NCBI RefSeq assembly: GCF_003671495.1
Contig: NZ_RCHN01000006.1
Span: 62,001 to 126,000 of the forward strand
From: Ketobacter sp.
Lineage (GTDB): Bacteria; Pseudomonadota; Gammaproteobacteria; Pseudomonadales; Ketobacteraceae
Direction of reading: 5' to 3'
Length of the DNA: 64,000 bases
In this document: one piece after another, positions 44,383 through 52,968 of the stretch
How positions within the stretch are numbered: position 1 is the stretch's first letter
Layout of the letters: the number at the start of each line of letters is the position of its first letter
Made by a program: the position numbers and the translations under genes
Notes under the pieces: model-generated
What the model was told of the DNA's origin: nothing
What the model saw: the letters and a program-made list of their open reading frames with translations, nothing else
The model's database searches: none

Positions 44383-46068
44383 GTGGCAGAATCCCCGTTT
44401 GAGTGGTTAAGGGCAAAAAGTGATTTTCCGGAATGGGATACCGACCTGGCGGAGCAGACGTTGCTCAACCAGCACCCTGCCCCCTTCCGACCGGAGCGGG
44501 CGCTACAAAGCCTGGTGGTCCTGCAACAACAGTTCGGTCAGGTATCCCCCCCCATGCAAACCTGGCTCGCCAGCAAATCCGGAGTGACAGTAGCCGATCT
44601 TCGCAGCCTGGTGTCGTTTTACCAATTCCTGGAACCAACGCCTCCTCCCCGTTACCACCTGCGTTTTGCCAATAACATCATTGAGCAGATAAACGGGGTG
44701 AACCATCTGGTAGAACAGGCCCGCGCAACATTGCACGACGCGGACTGCAAAGTGGAGACCACCTCCTGCATCGGTCTCAGCGATCATCCCATTGCCGCGC
44801 TGATCAACGGGCACCCGATTACCCGCTTGAACCGGAGCAACATCAATGAGCTGTGCCAACTGATCCGCGCCGGTAAATCACTGCAGGAATGGCCCCGCCG
44901 CTGGTTCGCTGTGGACAACACCATCCACCACCCCGGCCCCCTGACCTCCTACCCCTATGCTCGTGGACAAGGTCTGGCCCTGGCCACGCAACAGGGTCAG
45001 CAATGGGTTTTAAACCATATGGACGCCTCCGGGCTGCGGGGATTGGGGGGGGCGGGCTTTCCCACAGCGGTCAAATGGCGGTTGTGCGCAGAGCAAGCAG
45101 ATCCCGTTAAATACATCACCTGCAACGCCGATGAGGGGGAACCAGGCACCTTCAAGGATCGCTTCTACCTGACCGTGCAAACGGATCAGGTGATCGAGGG
45201 CATGGCCATCGCAGCCGTGGCAGTGGGGGCCAGCAAAGGTTATCTCTATCTTCGCGGTGAGTATTTGTATCTGGTGAAGCACATTGAAGCCGTGTTGCAG
45301 CAATGGCGTGAACGGGGCCAACTGGGTGCCGGATTCGACATTGAACTGCAGTTGGGCGCCGGTGCCTATGTGTGTGGTGAAGAGTCGGCCATGCTGGAGT
45401 CCCTGGCGGGCAAGCGGGGCATTCCCACCAGCAAACCGCCTTTTCCCGGACAAAAAGGCCTGTTCGGCAAACCCACAGTGGTCAACAACGTGGAAACCCT
45501 GGTGGCCGCCACCTATATCCTGCAGCAGGGCAGCAGTGCCTTCCGCTTGGTGGGCACCGAACATAGCCCGGGCAGCCGCCTGCACAGCGTCTCCGGTGAT
45601 TGTCGACGACCGGGTCTGTACGAATTACCCCAGGGTGCTCCGGTGCAGGATCTGCTCGCGCTTTGCGGTGCCGAAGACGCCCACTGCGTGCAGTCCGGCG
45701 GACCCTCCGGCGCGTTACTGCTGCGCCATCAATTCCAGACGCCGCTGGACTTTGAAAGCCCCGGACGGGGCGGCTCGGTGATGGTGTTCAACCGTGACCG
45801 TTCACTGTGGGATATCACCCGCAATTTCACCCGTTTTTTTCAGCACGAGAGTTGTGGATTCTGCACCCCCTGCCGTGCCGGCACCGTGGCCATGAACCAC
45901 CTGCTGGACCGCTACGAGCAACCAACAACCGCCCGCCAGAAAGCACAAACACGGGCGGACATGATCGAACTTACACAATTGATGCAGCACACCAGCCATT
46001 GCGGTCTGGGCAAGACTGCGGGCTTGCCGGTGTTGAATTTTCTGAACCAGGGAGCCGGCCATGAGTGA
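44383..46068 (+). CDS. hoxF: HoxF, diaphorase large subunit of NAD-linked [NiFe]-hydrogenase
   Basis: HoxF carries FMN and the NAD(H) site of the bidirectional hydrogenase. The 561-residue product starts with GTG at 44383 after AGGAGG. The N-terminal NuoE-like part (about 20–150) has lost most of its [2Fe-2S] ligands: the first Cys pair is replaced (FANNIIEQING) and of the second pair only Cys129 remains (SCIGLSDHP). From about 215 it is NuoF-like: GLRGLGGAGFPT (FMN), NADEGEPGTFKDR, GAGAYVCGEESAM (NADH), and the [4Fe-4S] motif ESCGFCTPCRAGT with HCGLG. It heads an overlapping hoxFUYHW operon. Confidence 0.95.
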   Translation: MAESPFEWLRAKSDFPEWDTDLAEQTLLNQHPAPFRPERALQSLVVLQQQFGQVSPPMQTWLASKSGVTVADLRSLVSFYQFLEPTPPPRYHLRFANNIIEQINGVNHLVEQARATLHDADCKVETTSCIGLSDHPIAALINGHPITRLNRSNINELCQLIRAGKSLQEWPRRWFAVDNTIHHPGPLTSYPYARGQGLALATQQGQQWVLNHMDASGLRGLGGAGFPTAVKWRLCAEQADPVKYITCNADEGEPGTFKDRFYLTVQTDQVIEGMAIAAVAVGASKGYLYLRGEYLYLVKHIEAVLQQWRERGQLGAGFDIELQLGAGAYVCGEESAMLESLAGKRGIPTSKPPFPGQKGLFGKPTVVNNVETLVAATYILQQGSSAFRLVGTEHSPGSRLHSVSGDCRRPGLYELPQGAPVQDLLALCGAEDAHCVQSGGPSGALLLRHQFQTPLDFESPGRGGSVMVFNRDRSLWDITRNFTRFFQHESCGFCTPCRAGTVAMNHLLDRYEQPTTARQKAQTRADMIELTQLMQHTSHCGLGKTAGLPVLNFLNQGAGHE

Positions 46069-46792
46069 CCAACCGCAGTTTCAGTTGGACGGGCAACCCA
46101 TTCCCTTCCAGCCAGGGGACACCATCATGCAGGCGGCCCACCGGGCCGGTGTATACATTCCCCATCTCTGTTTTCATCCCCAGTTTCGCCCCCACGGCAG
46201 CTGCCGGTTGTGCGTGGTGAACATGCAGGGCAAAACCGTATCCGCCTGCACTCAACCGGCCAGCATCGACCTGGAGGTGCATTCTGAAACCACGGAACTG
46301 CGCCAGTCACGCCTGCGGTTGATTCAGTTGTTGTTTGCCGAAGGCAACCACTTTTGCCCCAGTTGCGAAACCAGCGGCAATTGCCAGCTGCAGGCGTTAG
46401 CCTACGATCTGGGCATGACCCACTATCACTATGACCCGTTTTATCCCACCCGCATCCCGGATGGCAGCCACCCGGAACTGTTTATTGACCGGGATCGTTG
46501 CATCCAGTGCGACCTGTGCGGACGGGCGTCGGAACAAGCGGACCATAAAGCCATTTACCTGCTGGCCGGGCGCGGACAACATACCCACGTGGCGTTTCGC
46601 AGCGACGACGGGGAGTTGGGCTCAACCCAGGCGCAGGCGGAGGATCGGGCATCCCATGTCTGTCCGGTGGGTTGTATTCTGCCCAAATCCGGCAACTACC
46701 CTGACATTGCCGGCGCGCGTCTGTACGATCAGATTCCTATCCACGCACAAGGCAATCACCGGCGCGATGACGGAGGCACTCATGACGACTAA
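46061..46792 (+). CDS. hoxU: HoxU, diaphorase small (NuoG-like) subunit
   Basis: HoxU passes electrons between the FMN module and the hydrogenase module. The 243-residue product resembles the N-terminus of NuoG. It has [2Fe-2S] ligands Cys37, Cys48, Cys51 and Cys63 (LCFHPQFRPHGSCRLC, SACTQP), a His-Cys3 [4Fe-4S] motif (NHFCPSCETSGNC), and a further [4Fe-4S] set (CIQCDLCGR with HVCPVGC). It overlaps hoxF by 8 bases and hoxY by 11, consistent with coupled synthesis of a stoichiometric complex. Confidence 0.94.
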   Translation: MSDQPQFQLDGQPIPFQPGDTIMQAAHRAGVYIPHLCFHPQFRPHGSCRLCVVNMQGKTVSACTQPASIDLEVHSETTELRQSRLRLIQLLFAEGNHFCPSCETSGNCQLQALAYDLGMTHYHYDPFYPTRIPDGSHPELFIDRDRCIQCDLCGRASEQADHKAIYLLAGRGQHTHVAFRSDDGELGSTQAQAEDRASHVCPVGCILPKSGNYPDIAGARLYDQIPIHAQGNHRRDDGGTHDD

Positions 46793-47324
46793 AAAAGTGC
46801 GGGTAGCCACCTGCTCCCTGGCGGGTTGCTTCGGTTGTCATATGTCGTTTCTGGATATGGACGAAGCCCTGATTCCACTGCTGGACCACATTGAATTCGA
46901 CCGCTCGCCATTAACCGACATCAAGACCGCAACGCGCTGTGACATCGGACTGATCGAAGGCGGGCTCTGCAACGAGGAAAACAAAGAGGTGCTGCACCAG
47001 TTCCGCGAGCAGTGCACGTATCTGGTGGCGGTGGGCGCCTGCGCCATCAACGGCGGTGTGCCCGCCATGCGCAACCATCTGTCGGTGCAGGCGTGCCTGG
47101 AGGAGTCCTATCTGGACGGGTTGGGTGTGGTGGATGCACAAATCCCCAATGACCCCGAGCTGCCCGCACTGCTGCCCAAAGTGTTGCCCCTGCAGGCGGA
47201 AGTGGCCATCGATTTCTTTTTGCCAGGCTGCCCGCCCCCAGCGGCGGCGTTTCTGGAACTGGTGCAGGCGGTGTTGGAACAACGGGCACCCAATCTGGAC
47301 TATGCGAGCAGGAGGTTTGACTGA
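46782..47324 (+). CDS. hoxY: HoxY, small [NiFe]-hydrogenase subunit
   Basis: HoxY holds the [4Fe-4S] cluster next to the NiFe site. The ATG at 46782 (MTTKKVRVAT) has GGAGG 5 bases before it; an ATG 15 bases upstream is less well placed. The 180-residue product has the typical SLAGCFGCHMSFLDMD block (Cys16, Cys19), Cys87 in VGACAINGG, and Cys150 in PGCPPPAA. It lacks the twin-arginine signal of respiratory small subunits, so the enzyme is cytoplasmic. It overlaps hoxU by 11 bases and hoxH by one. Confidence 0.95.
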   Translation: MTTKKVRVATCSLAGCFGCHMSFLDMDEALIPLLDHIEFDRSPLTDIKTATRCDIGLIEGGLCNEENKEVLHQFREQCTYLVAVGACAINGGVPAMRNHLSVQACLEESYLDGLGVVDAQIPNDPELPALLPKVLPLQAEVAIDFFLPGCPPPAAAFLELVQAVLEQRAPNLDYASRRFD

Positions 47325-48772
47325 TGGCCAGGCGTGTTGCCATTGACCCCGTCAGCCGGGTGGAAGGCCATGGCAAGGTCACCTTGCTGGTGGACGATGA
47401 CCATCACATCACAGAGGCCCGTCTGCACATTGTGGAATTTCGCGGTTTTGAAAAATTCATCCAGGGCCGACCCTATTGGGAGTTGCCGTTGGTGGTACAA
47501 CGGCTCTGCGGTATCTGCCCGGTAAGCCATCACCTGGCGGCGGCCAAAGCCATTGACCAGATCGCCGGCGTTGATCAACTGACTGAGCCCGCCCTGGCCC
47601 TGCGCAAGCTCATGCATTTCGCCCAGGTGTTGCAATCCCATGCCCTGCACTTTTTCCACTTGGCGTCTCCGGATTTGTTGTTCGGTTTTGACAGCGATGT
47701 TGCCAAACGCAATATTGTCGCCGTCATCCGCCATCACCAGACCCTGGCGTTACAGGGCGTCCGGATTCGCAAATTCGGTCAACAGGTCATCGAAGCCATC
47801 TCCGGCAAACGCATCCATGGTATTGCCGCGGTCCCGGGTGGCATGAACCAACCTCTCACCGCCGATAAAATCACCCCGTTCAAACAACAGGTAACCGACA
47901 TCATAACCTGGTGTGATGAAACGGTGCAGACGGTACGGGATCTGTTCCAGGCCAATCGCGACTTTCACGAAAACTTCGGCACGGCGCCGGCCGCGTTCCT
48001 CTCCCTGGTGGGACCACAAGACCAGCTGGAACTGTACGACGGAGAGATCAAGGTCATAGATGCCAACGGCCAGCTGCTGCATCGACAACCCTGCGATCAG
48101 TATCATCACCTGCTGCAGGAACAGGTGAAGTCCTGGAGCTATATGAAGTTCCCCTTTCTCAGTGATCTGACCCCGGACACCGGCTGGTACCGGGTGGGCC
48201 CGTTGGCGCGGCTCAACACCTGCAGCCACATCGACACCCCCAAGGCCGAACAGCGCCGCCAGGAATATCAGGCACTGCTGGGCAAGACCGTTCAGGCCCC
48301 CCTTGCCTATCACTGGTCACGGATGATCGAGGCCCTGCACTGCGCCGAAGCCATCGCCGTACTGCTGGATGACCCGGCCCTGCTGTCCGACGACCTGGTG
48401 AATCAGGGTAACAAGCGGCGGGAAGGCATCGGCATCATCGAGGCACCCCGCGGCACCCTGATCCACCACTACCGCATCAATGAACAGGACCAGGTGACCA
48501 TGGCCAATCTGATTGTGTCCACCACCAACAACAACCAGGCCATGAACGAAAGCATCCGTCGTGTTGCCAACGATCACCTGAATGGCCGGGAATTGACGCC
48601 GGAGTTGTTGAATCTGGTGGAAGTGGCAATCCGGGCCTATGATCCCTGCCTGTCCTGCGCCACCCACGCAGCGGGAAAAATGCCCCTGCAACTGGAACTG
48701 ATGGGAACGGACGGCGCCCGACTCGGCAGCTTGACGCGCCACAGCGATGGCAGCATCCAGCATGCAGATTAG
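47324..48772 (+). CDS. hoxH: HoxH, large [NiFe]-hydrogenase subunit
   Basis: HoxH carries the NiFe active site that makes or splits H2. The 482-residue product has both metal motifs: L1 RLCGICPVSHH (Cys62, Cys65) and L2 DPCLSCATH (Cys442, Cys445). A 34-residue tail follows His448 and should be removed by HoxW after nickel insertion, as in other HoxH precursors. The sequence matches the group 3d (bidirectional, NAD-coupled) type. Hyp maturation genes are not in the window and must lie elsewhere. It starts within the hoxY stop (TGATG). Confidence 0.96.
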   Translation: MARRVAIDPVSRVEGHGKVTLLVDDDHHITEARLHIVEFRGFEKFIQGRPYWELPLVVQRLCGICPVSHHLAAAKAIDQIAGVDQLTEPALALRKLMHFAQVLQSHALHFFHLASPDLLFGFDSDVAKRNIVAVIRHHQTLALQGVRIRKFGQQVIEAISGKRIHGIAAVPGGMNQPLTADKITPFKQQVTDIITWCDETVQTVRDLFQANRDFHENFGTAPAAFLSLVGPQDQLELYDGEIKVIDANGQLLHRQPCDQYHHLLQEQVKSWSYMKFPFLSDLTPDTGWYRVGPLARLNTCSHIDTPKAEQRRQEYQALLGKTVQAPLAYHWSRMIEALHCAEAIAVLLDDPALLSDDLVNQGNKRREGIGIIEAPRGTLIHHYRINEQDQVTMANLIVSTTNNNQAMNESIRRVANDHLNGRELTPELLNLVEVAIRAYDPCLSCATHAAGKMPLQLELMGTDGARLGSLTRHSDGSIQHAD

Positions 48773-49232
48773 CCTGTTTTTTTTCGGCAATCCGGACCGG
48801 GGTGACGATGCCGTGGGTGAAGCCCTGTATCAATGGGCGCAGCACTATTTCACCCAACCGGACAAACTGGCAGCAGGCATTGAATTACGCCAGGTACTGG
48901 ATTTTCAACTGGAGCCAGAACACATATTTGATCTGGAGGGCAGCGCTCTGGGGATTTTTGTGGACTGTCACGCTGCCAGTGAGAAAGCGGTGACGTGGCA
49001 GGCGGTGCCCGTGGGCAGCCAGCTCATGTTCAGCAGTCACAGCCTCACAGCGGAAAGCCTGCTGTTCCTGTATGAGAACACATTGCAGCAACCGGCGCCG
49101 CCCTGCTACCTATTGGGCATTCGCGGTGAGGATTTCAGCCTGGGTAAGGCGATGTCCCCAGCCACACAAAAAGCGCTGGAGCTGGCCAAGCTGCAACTGG
49201 CGCACCGTTTGCGACAGGCGGATTTTGCCTGA
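48762..49232 (+). CDS. hoxW: HoxW, hydrogenase maturation endopeptidase
   Basis: A 156-residue M52-family protease that clips the C-terminal peptide from HoxH once nickel is in place. The ATG at 48762 gives MQISLFFFGNPDRGDDAVGE, with the conserved GNPxRGDDxxG motif containing a nickel-binding Asp; Glu/Asp and His ligands follow (IFVDCHAASE and SSHSLTAESLL). It overlaps hoxH by 11 bases. It is the last gene of the operon; the next gene is convergent, and I see no terminator in the 53 bases between. Confidence 0.92.
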   Translation: MQISLFFFGNPDRGDDAVGEALYQWAQHYFTQPDKLAAGIELRQVLDFQLEPEHIFDLEGSALGIFVDCHAASEKAVTWQAVPVGSQLMFSSHSLTAESLLFLYENTLQQPAPPCYLLGIRGEDFSLGKAMSPATQKALELAKLQLAHRLRQADFA

Positions 49233-49285
49233 ACCCGCACCCACTCAACGGCCACCTGTTTAAACACCTTGTCCAGCCATCAAGT

Positions 49286-50311
49286 TCAACCATCCCGTTC
49301 TGCCAACACCCGCTTGCGATAGGCTCCGGGTGATATCCCCTGCCAGCGCTTGAATGCGTGATAAAAGTTTGATGTGTCGGAGAATCCCAGCAGTTCCGCC
49401 AGGCCGTCGATATCAATGCCCGGGTCCGCCAGATCCCGCAGCGCCCGCTCATGACGGCAGGCGTCGCGCAACGCCACAAAAGAGGTATGCTCCTGTTTCA
49501 GTTTGCGCTGCAGGGTGCGGGCCGTCATGTTGAAATGTTCCGCCACATCCTCCAACGAGCCAGACCCCGTGCCCAGGTTGCGGCTGATCAGGTAGCTCAC
49601 TTTGGCGGACAAGGATTCACGGCTTTCAATGGAACGCAACTTTTCTGCCGCCAGCACCCGTACCCCTTCGTGATAATCCGGATAGGAGGTCAACAACGGT
49701 TGCCCCAGCTGGTCCCGGTCGAAAACAATTTCGTTGTGACTGCAATGAAACTCCACACAATCACCGAACACCCGTTGATAATCCTCAAGATACTCCGGCG
49801 GTGCATGGGAGAAGCGCACCCGCTTCAGTTTCAGGCGATCAGCAACCAGGGCATTGGCAATGGACACCACTGTGGATGCCACCAGATCGTAGTGTACCCG
49901 CAGGTTGTGGGGCACCATGGCGGTGTCAATCTGGTAACGCAGCACCGCATCAGCGCCCACGGTAGTCAGTGAAAACTCCGTAAATGGGGTAATCAGATTC
50001 TTGAACTGGAACAATTCATCCAACGCTTCCTGGATGTTCTGACTGGTTGCAATCAGCTGTCCCACCAGATCCAGGCTGTGATATTGAATGGCCTCCCCCA
50101 GTACCAGGCCGAAGGCCGGATCACCGGTGACCTCATAGGCGGCATCCAGAATCCGCATCTGCTGGGTGACGCTTAAAAACGCGCCGGCTCTCTGCTCTAC
50201 CGACAGATCCACATTGGCCCGCTGCAGAATCTTTTCCATATTCAGTCGATTCTTGATGGCAAGATCCATAATGGCGGGAATAATTGCAGCCGGTACCAAT
50301 CGCTCTTTCAT
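49286..50311 (-). CDS. AraC-family transcriptional regulator (OruR-like)
   Basis: The 341-residue regulator has an N-terminal ligand domain of the 'arabinose-binding-like' type seen in OruR and similar AraC proteins (about 1–230). The C-terminal double helix-turn-helix DNA-binding domain (about 240–335) has SLEDVAEHFNMTARTLQRKL and LAELLGFSDTSNFYHAFKRW. The start is ATG 50311 or GTG 50320. It converges with hoxW, so proximity alone does not make it a hydrogenase regulator. Regulators of this subfamily often control catabolism of a nearby substrate; none is obvious here. Confidence 0.88.
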   Translation of the reverse strand: MKERLVPAAIIPAIMDLAIKNRLNMEKILQRANVDLSVEQRAGAFLSVTQQMRILDAAYEVTGDPAFGLVLGEAIQYHSLDLVGQLIATSQNIQEALDELFQFKNLITPFTEFSLTTVGADAVLRYQIDTAMVPHNLRVHYDLVASTVVSIANALVADRLKLKRVRFSHAPPEYLEDYQRVFGDCVEFHCSHNEIVFDRDQLGQPLLTSYPDYHEGVRVLAAEKLRSIESRESLSAKVSYLISRNLGTGSGSLEDVAEHFNMTARTLQRKLKQEHTSFVALRDACRHERALRDLADPGIDIDGLAELLGFSDTSNFYHAFKRWQGISPGAYRKRVLAERDG

Positions 50312-50386
50312 CGTGTACACATTTTCTTGTTGTAAACGCCCAGTTTACTGCATTTGGCGCTGGCCATACAGATCAGACGCCAGCGC

Positions 50387-52888
50387 CTAATTCGCATTGG
50401 ATGCCTCTGCGCCCAGCTCCAGATAGCGACTCAACACCCTCTGCAGCTGGGCAAAGGATACCGGTTTGCTGAGGAAATCCACCATACCGGATTCCAGTGC
50501 CAACTCCCGATGCTTGTCCATGGCATGGGCGGTCAGCGCAATGATAGGGGTCGCCTGCAGCCCTTTGGACTTCTGCCACTTGAGAATGCGAACGGCTGCT
50601 TCATAGCCATCCATCACCGGCATCTCACAATCCATCAGAATCAAATCATAGCTGCCACTGCGCCGCTGAACCTTTTCCACTGCCGCCCGGCCATTGTCCG
50701 CCAGCTCTGGCGCAATGCCCATCTTCTTCAAAAATTCCAGCATCACGTTCTGATTGATTTCATTGTCTTCCACCAGCAACACGTTGAAGGCATCATCCGC
50801 AACCTGAGTGCGCTGGCGTTCGGTTGCCTGCGTCGAAACCGGAGGGCGCACCTCAACGGCTTCGCCATCAAACAGGTCCAGCACAATGGGGCGGTCGGCG
50901 ATGCTGACATCTTCGGGCATGGCCAGCGGAATATCAAACCAGAAACAGGAGCCCGCCCCCAACTCACTCTTGACGCCCATCTCTCCGCCCATTAGCTGCA
51001 CCAGCTGCTGACTGATGGCAAGCCCCAGGCCGGTGCTCACGCGGTTGGAGCGACCCAGCTGATTTACCTGACTGTAGGACTGAAACAGCCGTGCCTGGTC
51101 TTCATAGGCGATCCCCATTCCGGAATCCTCCACTTCGAAACGAATCACCAGGCGGTCATTGTGGATGTGGTCGGTCAGGTGCACATTGATGTGAACGTAG
51201 CCCTTCTCAGTGTATTTCAATGCATTGGACAGCGTGTTCAACAGGATCTGGCGAATGCGCACGTTATCACCGATCAACTGCAACGGCGTCCCCGGCGCGA
51301 TGATGCAACCCAGCTCCAACCCCTTGTGGCGGGCATCGAATTCATAAATGGAGCAGGCGTCGGATAACATATCCTGCAATCCGAATTCCGCTTCGTTCAA
51401 CTCCATCTTGCCAGCTTCAATGCGGGACAGATCCAGCACATCATTGATCACTTCCAGCAGCCCACGCCCCGCATTCTGGATCGCGTTGATATAACGCTTC
51501 TGATCTTTGTTCAGTGGGGTTTCCTGAATCAGCTCCACCAGTCCCAGCATACCATTCATGGGAGTTCTGATTTCGTGGCTCACTTTCGCCAGGAACTCGG
51601 TTTTGGTGTGGCTTTCATCTTTGATCAGGCGCATCTGCTCGTTCATGGTCACGTGCTCCTGTTCGATGGATTTTATGCGAATGCTGATCACCACCGACAA
51701 CACCACCAACTCAAACATCCAGGCCAGGTTTACCCCATACGTAATCCATCGCACATCCGCACGGATCAGGAAAATATTGAGCACAATCCAGATGACCACC
51801 AGAAACACAGTACCGAAGCCCAACAGGTATACCCGCGCCGGGCGGTGCCCATCCACAAACCGTATTGCGCCGATCAATAGCAGGTAACTGCAAACCGCCA
51901 GGGTAATCAGCGCCGCCCACATATGAATGATCTTCAGGGGGATAAACAGGGATACGGCGGCTAAGGCCACCGACAGCACCACCAGCACGTTACCCAGGTG
52001 GTTTAACCACGGCCGGGTGTTTTTCATTTCCAGAAATTCGCGGGTAAACAACACCGCCGAGCCCACCCCAAGGCAGATCGCAAACGGCAGCCCTATGTCC
52101 TGCAGATCCAGCCCCGTCCAGAAGCGCGACAAGGTGCCATCCATGAATGTCATATAGGTGGTTCCACCCAACACATGCAGCGAAAAATACAGAAACACCG
52201 ATTTCTTGGTCAGCAGGTATTGAATCAGGTTATACAACAGCAGCGCCATTGCCACACCGTACATGGCGCCCAACAGGCGCTCCACTTTATGTGATCGTTC
52301 AATATAGGAAAGCTGGTCGTACACCCGCAGGGGCAACAGAATGTTGGTGGAAGTCTCCACATGGAGCAGGCATTCCAGGGCTTGCGCTGCTTCCAACGTC
52401 AACGGAAAAACAAAGTTGCGCACCTGCAAAGGGCGGCTGTCAAACTGGACATGGTCACCCGCCGGGTAGTATATGGGTGCCTGATTGGGGCCGAAGCAGA
52501 AGACTTCAACGGCATCCAGCACCGCGTAATCCACTTCCAGAAACAACTGCCGTTTATAGTTGAGGGGGTTACGCAGTTCCAGGTAGAACCAGAAGCCCCC
52601 ATCCAGAAACCCCAGGTTGGGTGAGCCCTTTGGCAACGGCACGAACTCACCCAGCCGCAACGTCTGTAATGCTGCATCAAAGCCAGCGCGGCTTTCCTGG
52701 TCGTGCCAATACAGCAAATAGGGCGCCAGGTTCAAGCCGTCCACTTTGAGGGGAAGCGAAACGATCGGGTAATGCTCCAGGGATTGGTCGGCACGGGCCA
52801 CGGCTATCCACAGCGTCACCAGCAGCGACATCAACAACAGGAAAACCTGTCCTGAGCGGATTTTCCCCAAGGTTTTGCGAGCTTCCAT
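50387..52888 (-). CDS. 7TM-DISM hybrid sensor histidine kinase
   Basis: The 833-residue protein has a signal peptide or first helix (about 12–32), a periplasmic 7TMR-DISMED2 sensor domain (about 38–195), a seven-helix 7TM-DISM region (about 200–405), a HisKA domain with phospho-acceptor His438 in KVSHEIRTPMNG, an HATPase domain (DNVRIRQILLNTLSNALKY and STGLGLAI), and a C-terminal receiver with Asp753 in LILMDCEMPVMDGYEA. The layout is like RetS/LadS of pseudomonads. There is no Hpt domain, so phosphate must pass to a separate one; the orphan Hpt/HD-GYP protein at 5686 is one candidate. ATG 52888 is preferred over the preceding GTG. Confidence 0.9.
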   Translation of the reverse strand: MEARKTLGKIRSGQVFLLLMSLLVTLWIAVARADQSLEHYPIVSLPLKVDGLNLAPYLLYWHDQESRAGFDAALQTLRLGEFVPLPKGSPNLGFLDGGFWFYLELRNPLNYKRQLFLEVDYAVLDAVEVFCFGPNQAPIYYPAGDHVQFDSRPLQVRNFVFPLTLEAAQALECLLHVETSTNILLPLRVYDQLSYIERSHKVERLLGAMYGVAMALLLYNLIQYLLTKKSVFLYFSLHVLGGTTYMTFMDGTLSRFWTGLDLQDIGLPFAICLGVGSAVLFTREFLEMKNTRPWLNHLGNVLVVLSVALAAVSLFIPLKIIHMWAALITLAVCSYLLLIGAIRFVDGHRPARVYLLGFGTVFLVVIWIVLNIFLIRADVRWITYGVNLAWMFELVVLSVVISIRIKSIEQEHVTMNEQMRLIKDESHTKTEFLAKVSHEIRTPMNGMLGLVELIQETPLNKDQKRYINAIQNAGRGLLEVINDVLDLSRIEAGKMELNEAEFGLQDMLSDACSIYEFDARHKGLELGCIIAPGTPLQLIGDNVRIRQILLNTLSNALKYTEKGYVHINVHLTDHIHNDRLVIRFEVEDSGMGIAYEDQARLFQSYSQVNQLGRSNRVSTGLGLAISQQLVQLMGGEMGVKSELGAGSCFWFDIPLAMPEDVSIADRPIVLDLFDGEAVEVRPPVSTQATERQRTQVADDAFNVLLVEDNEINQNVMLEFLKKMGIAPELADNGRAAVEKVQRRSGSYDLILMDCEMPVMDGYEAAVRILKWQKSKGLQATPIIALTAHAMDKHRELALESGMVDFLSKPVSFAQLQRVLSRYLELGAEASNAN

Positions 52889-52968
52889 CACACTCCAACA
52901 CGGCCCTGTTTGTGTGTATTCTTGTTATCGGAATGGCAGAATATAACCACTCGCCTGCGAAAGCTCAA

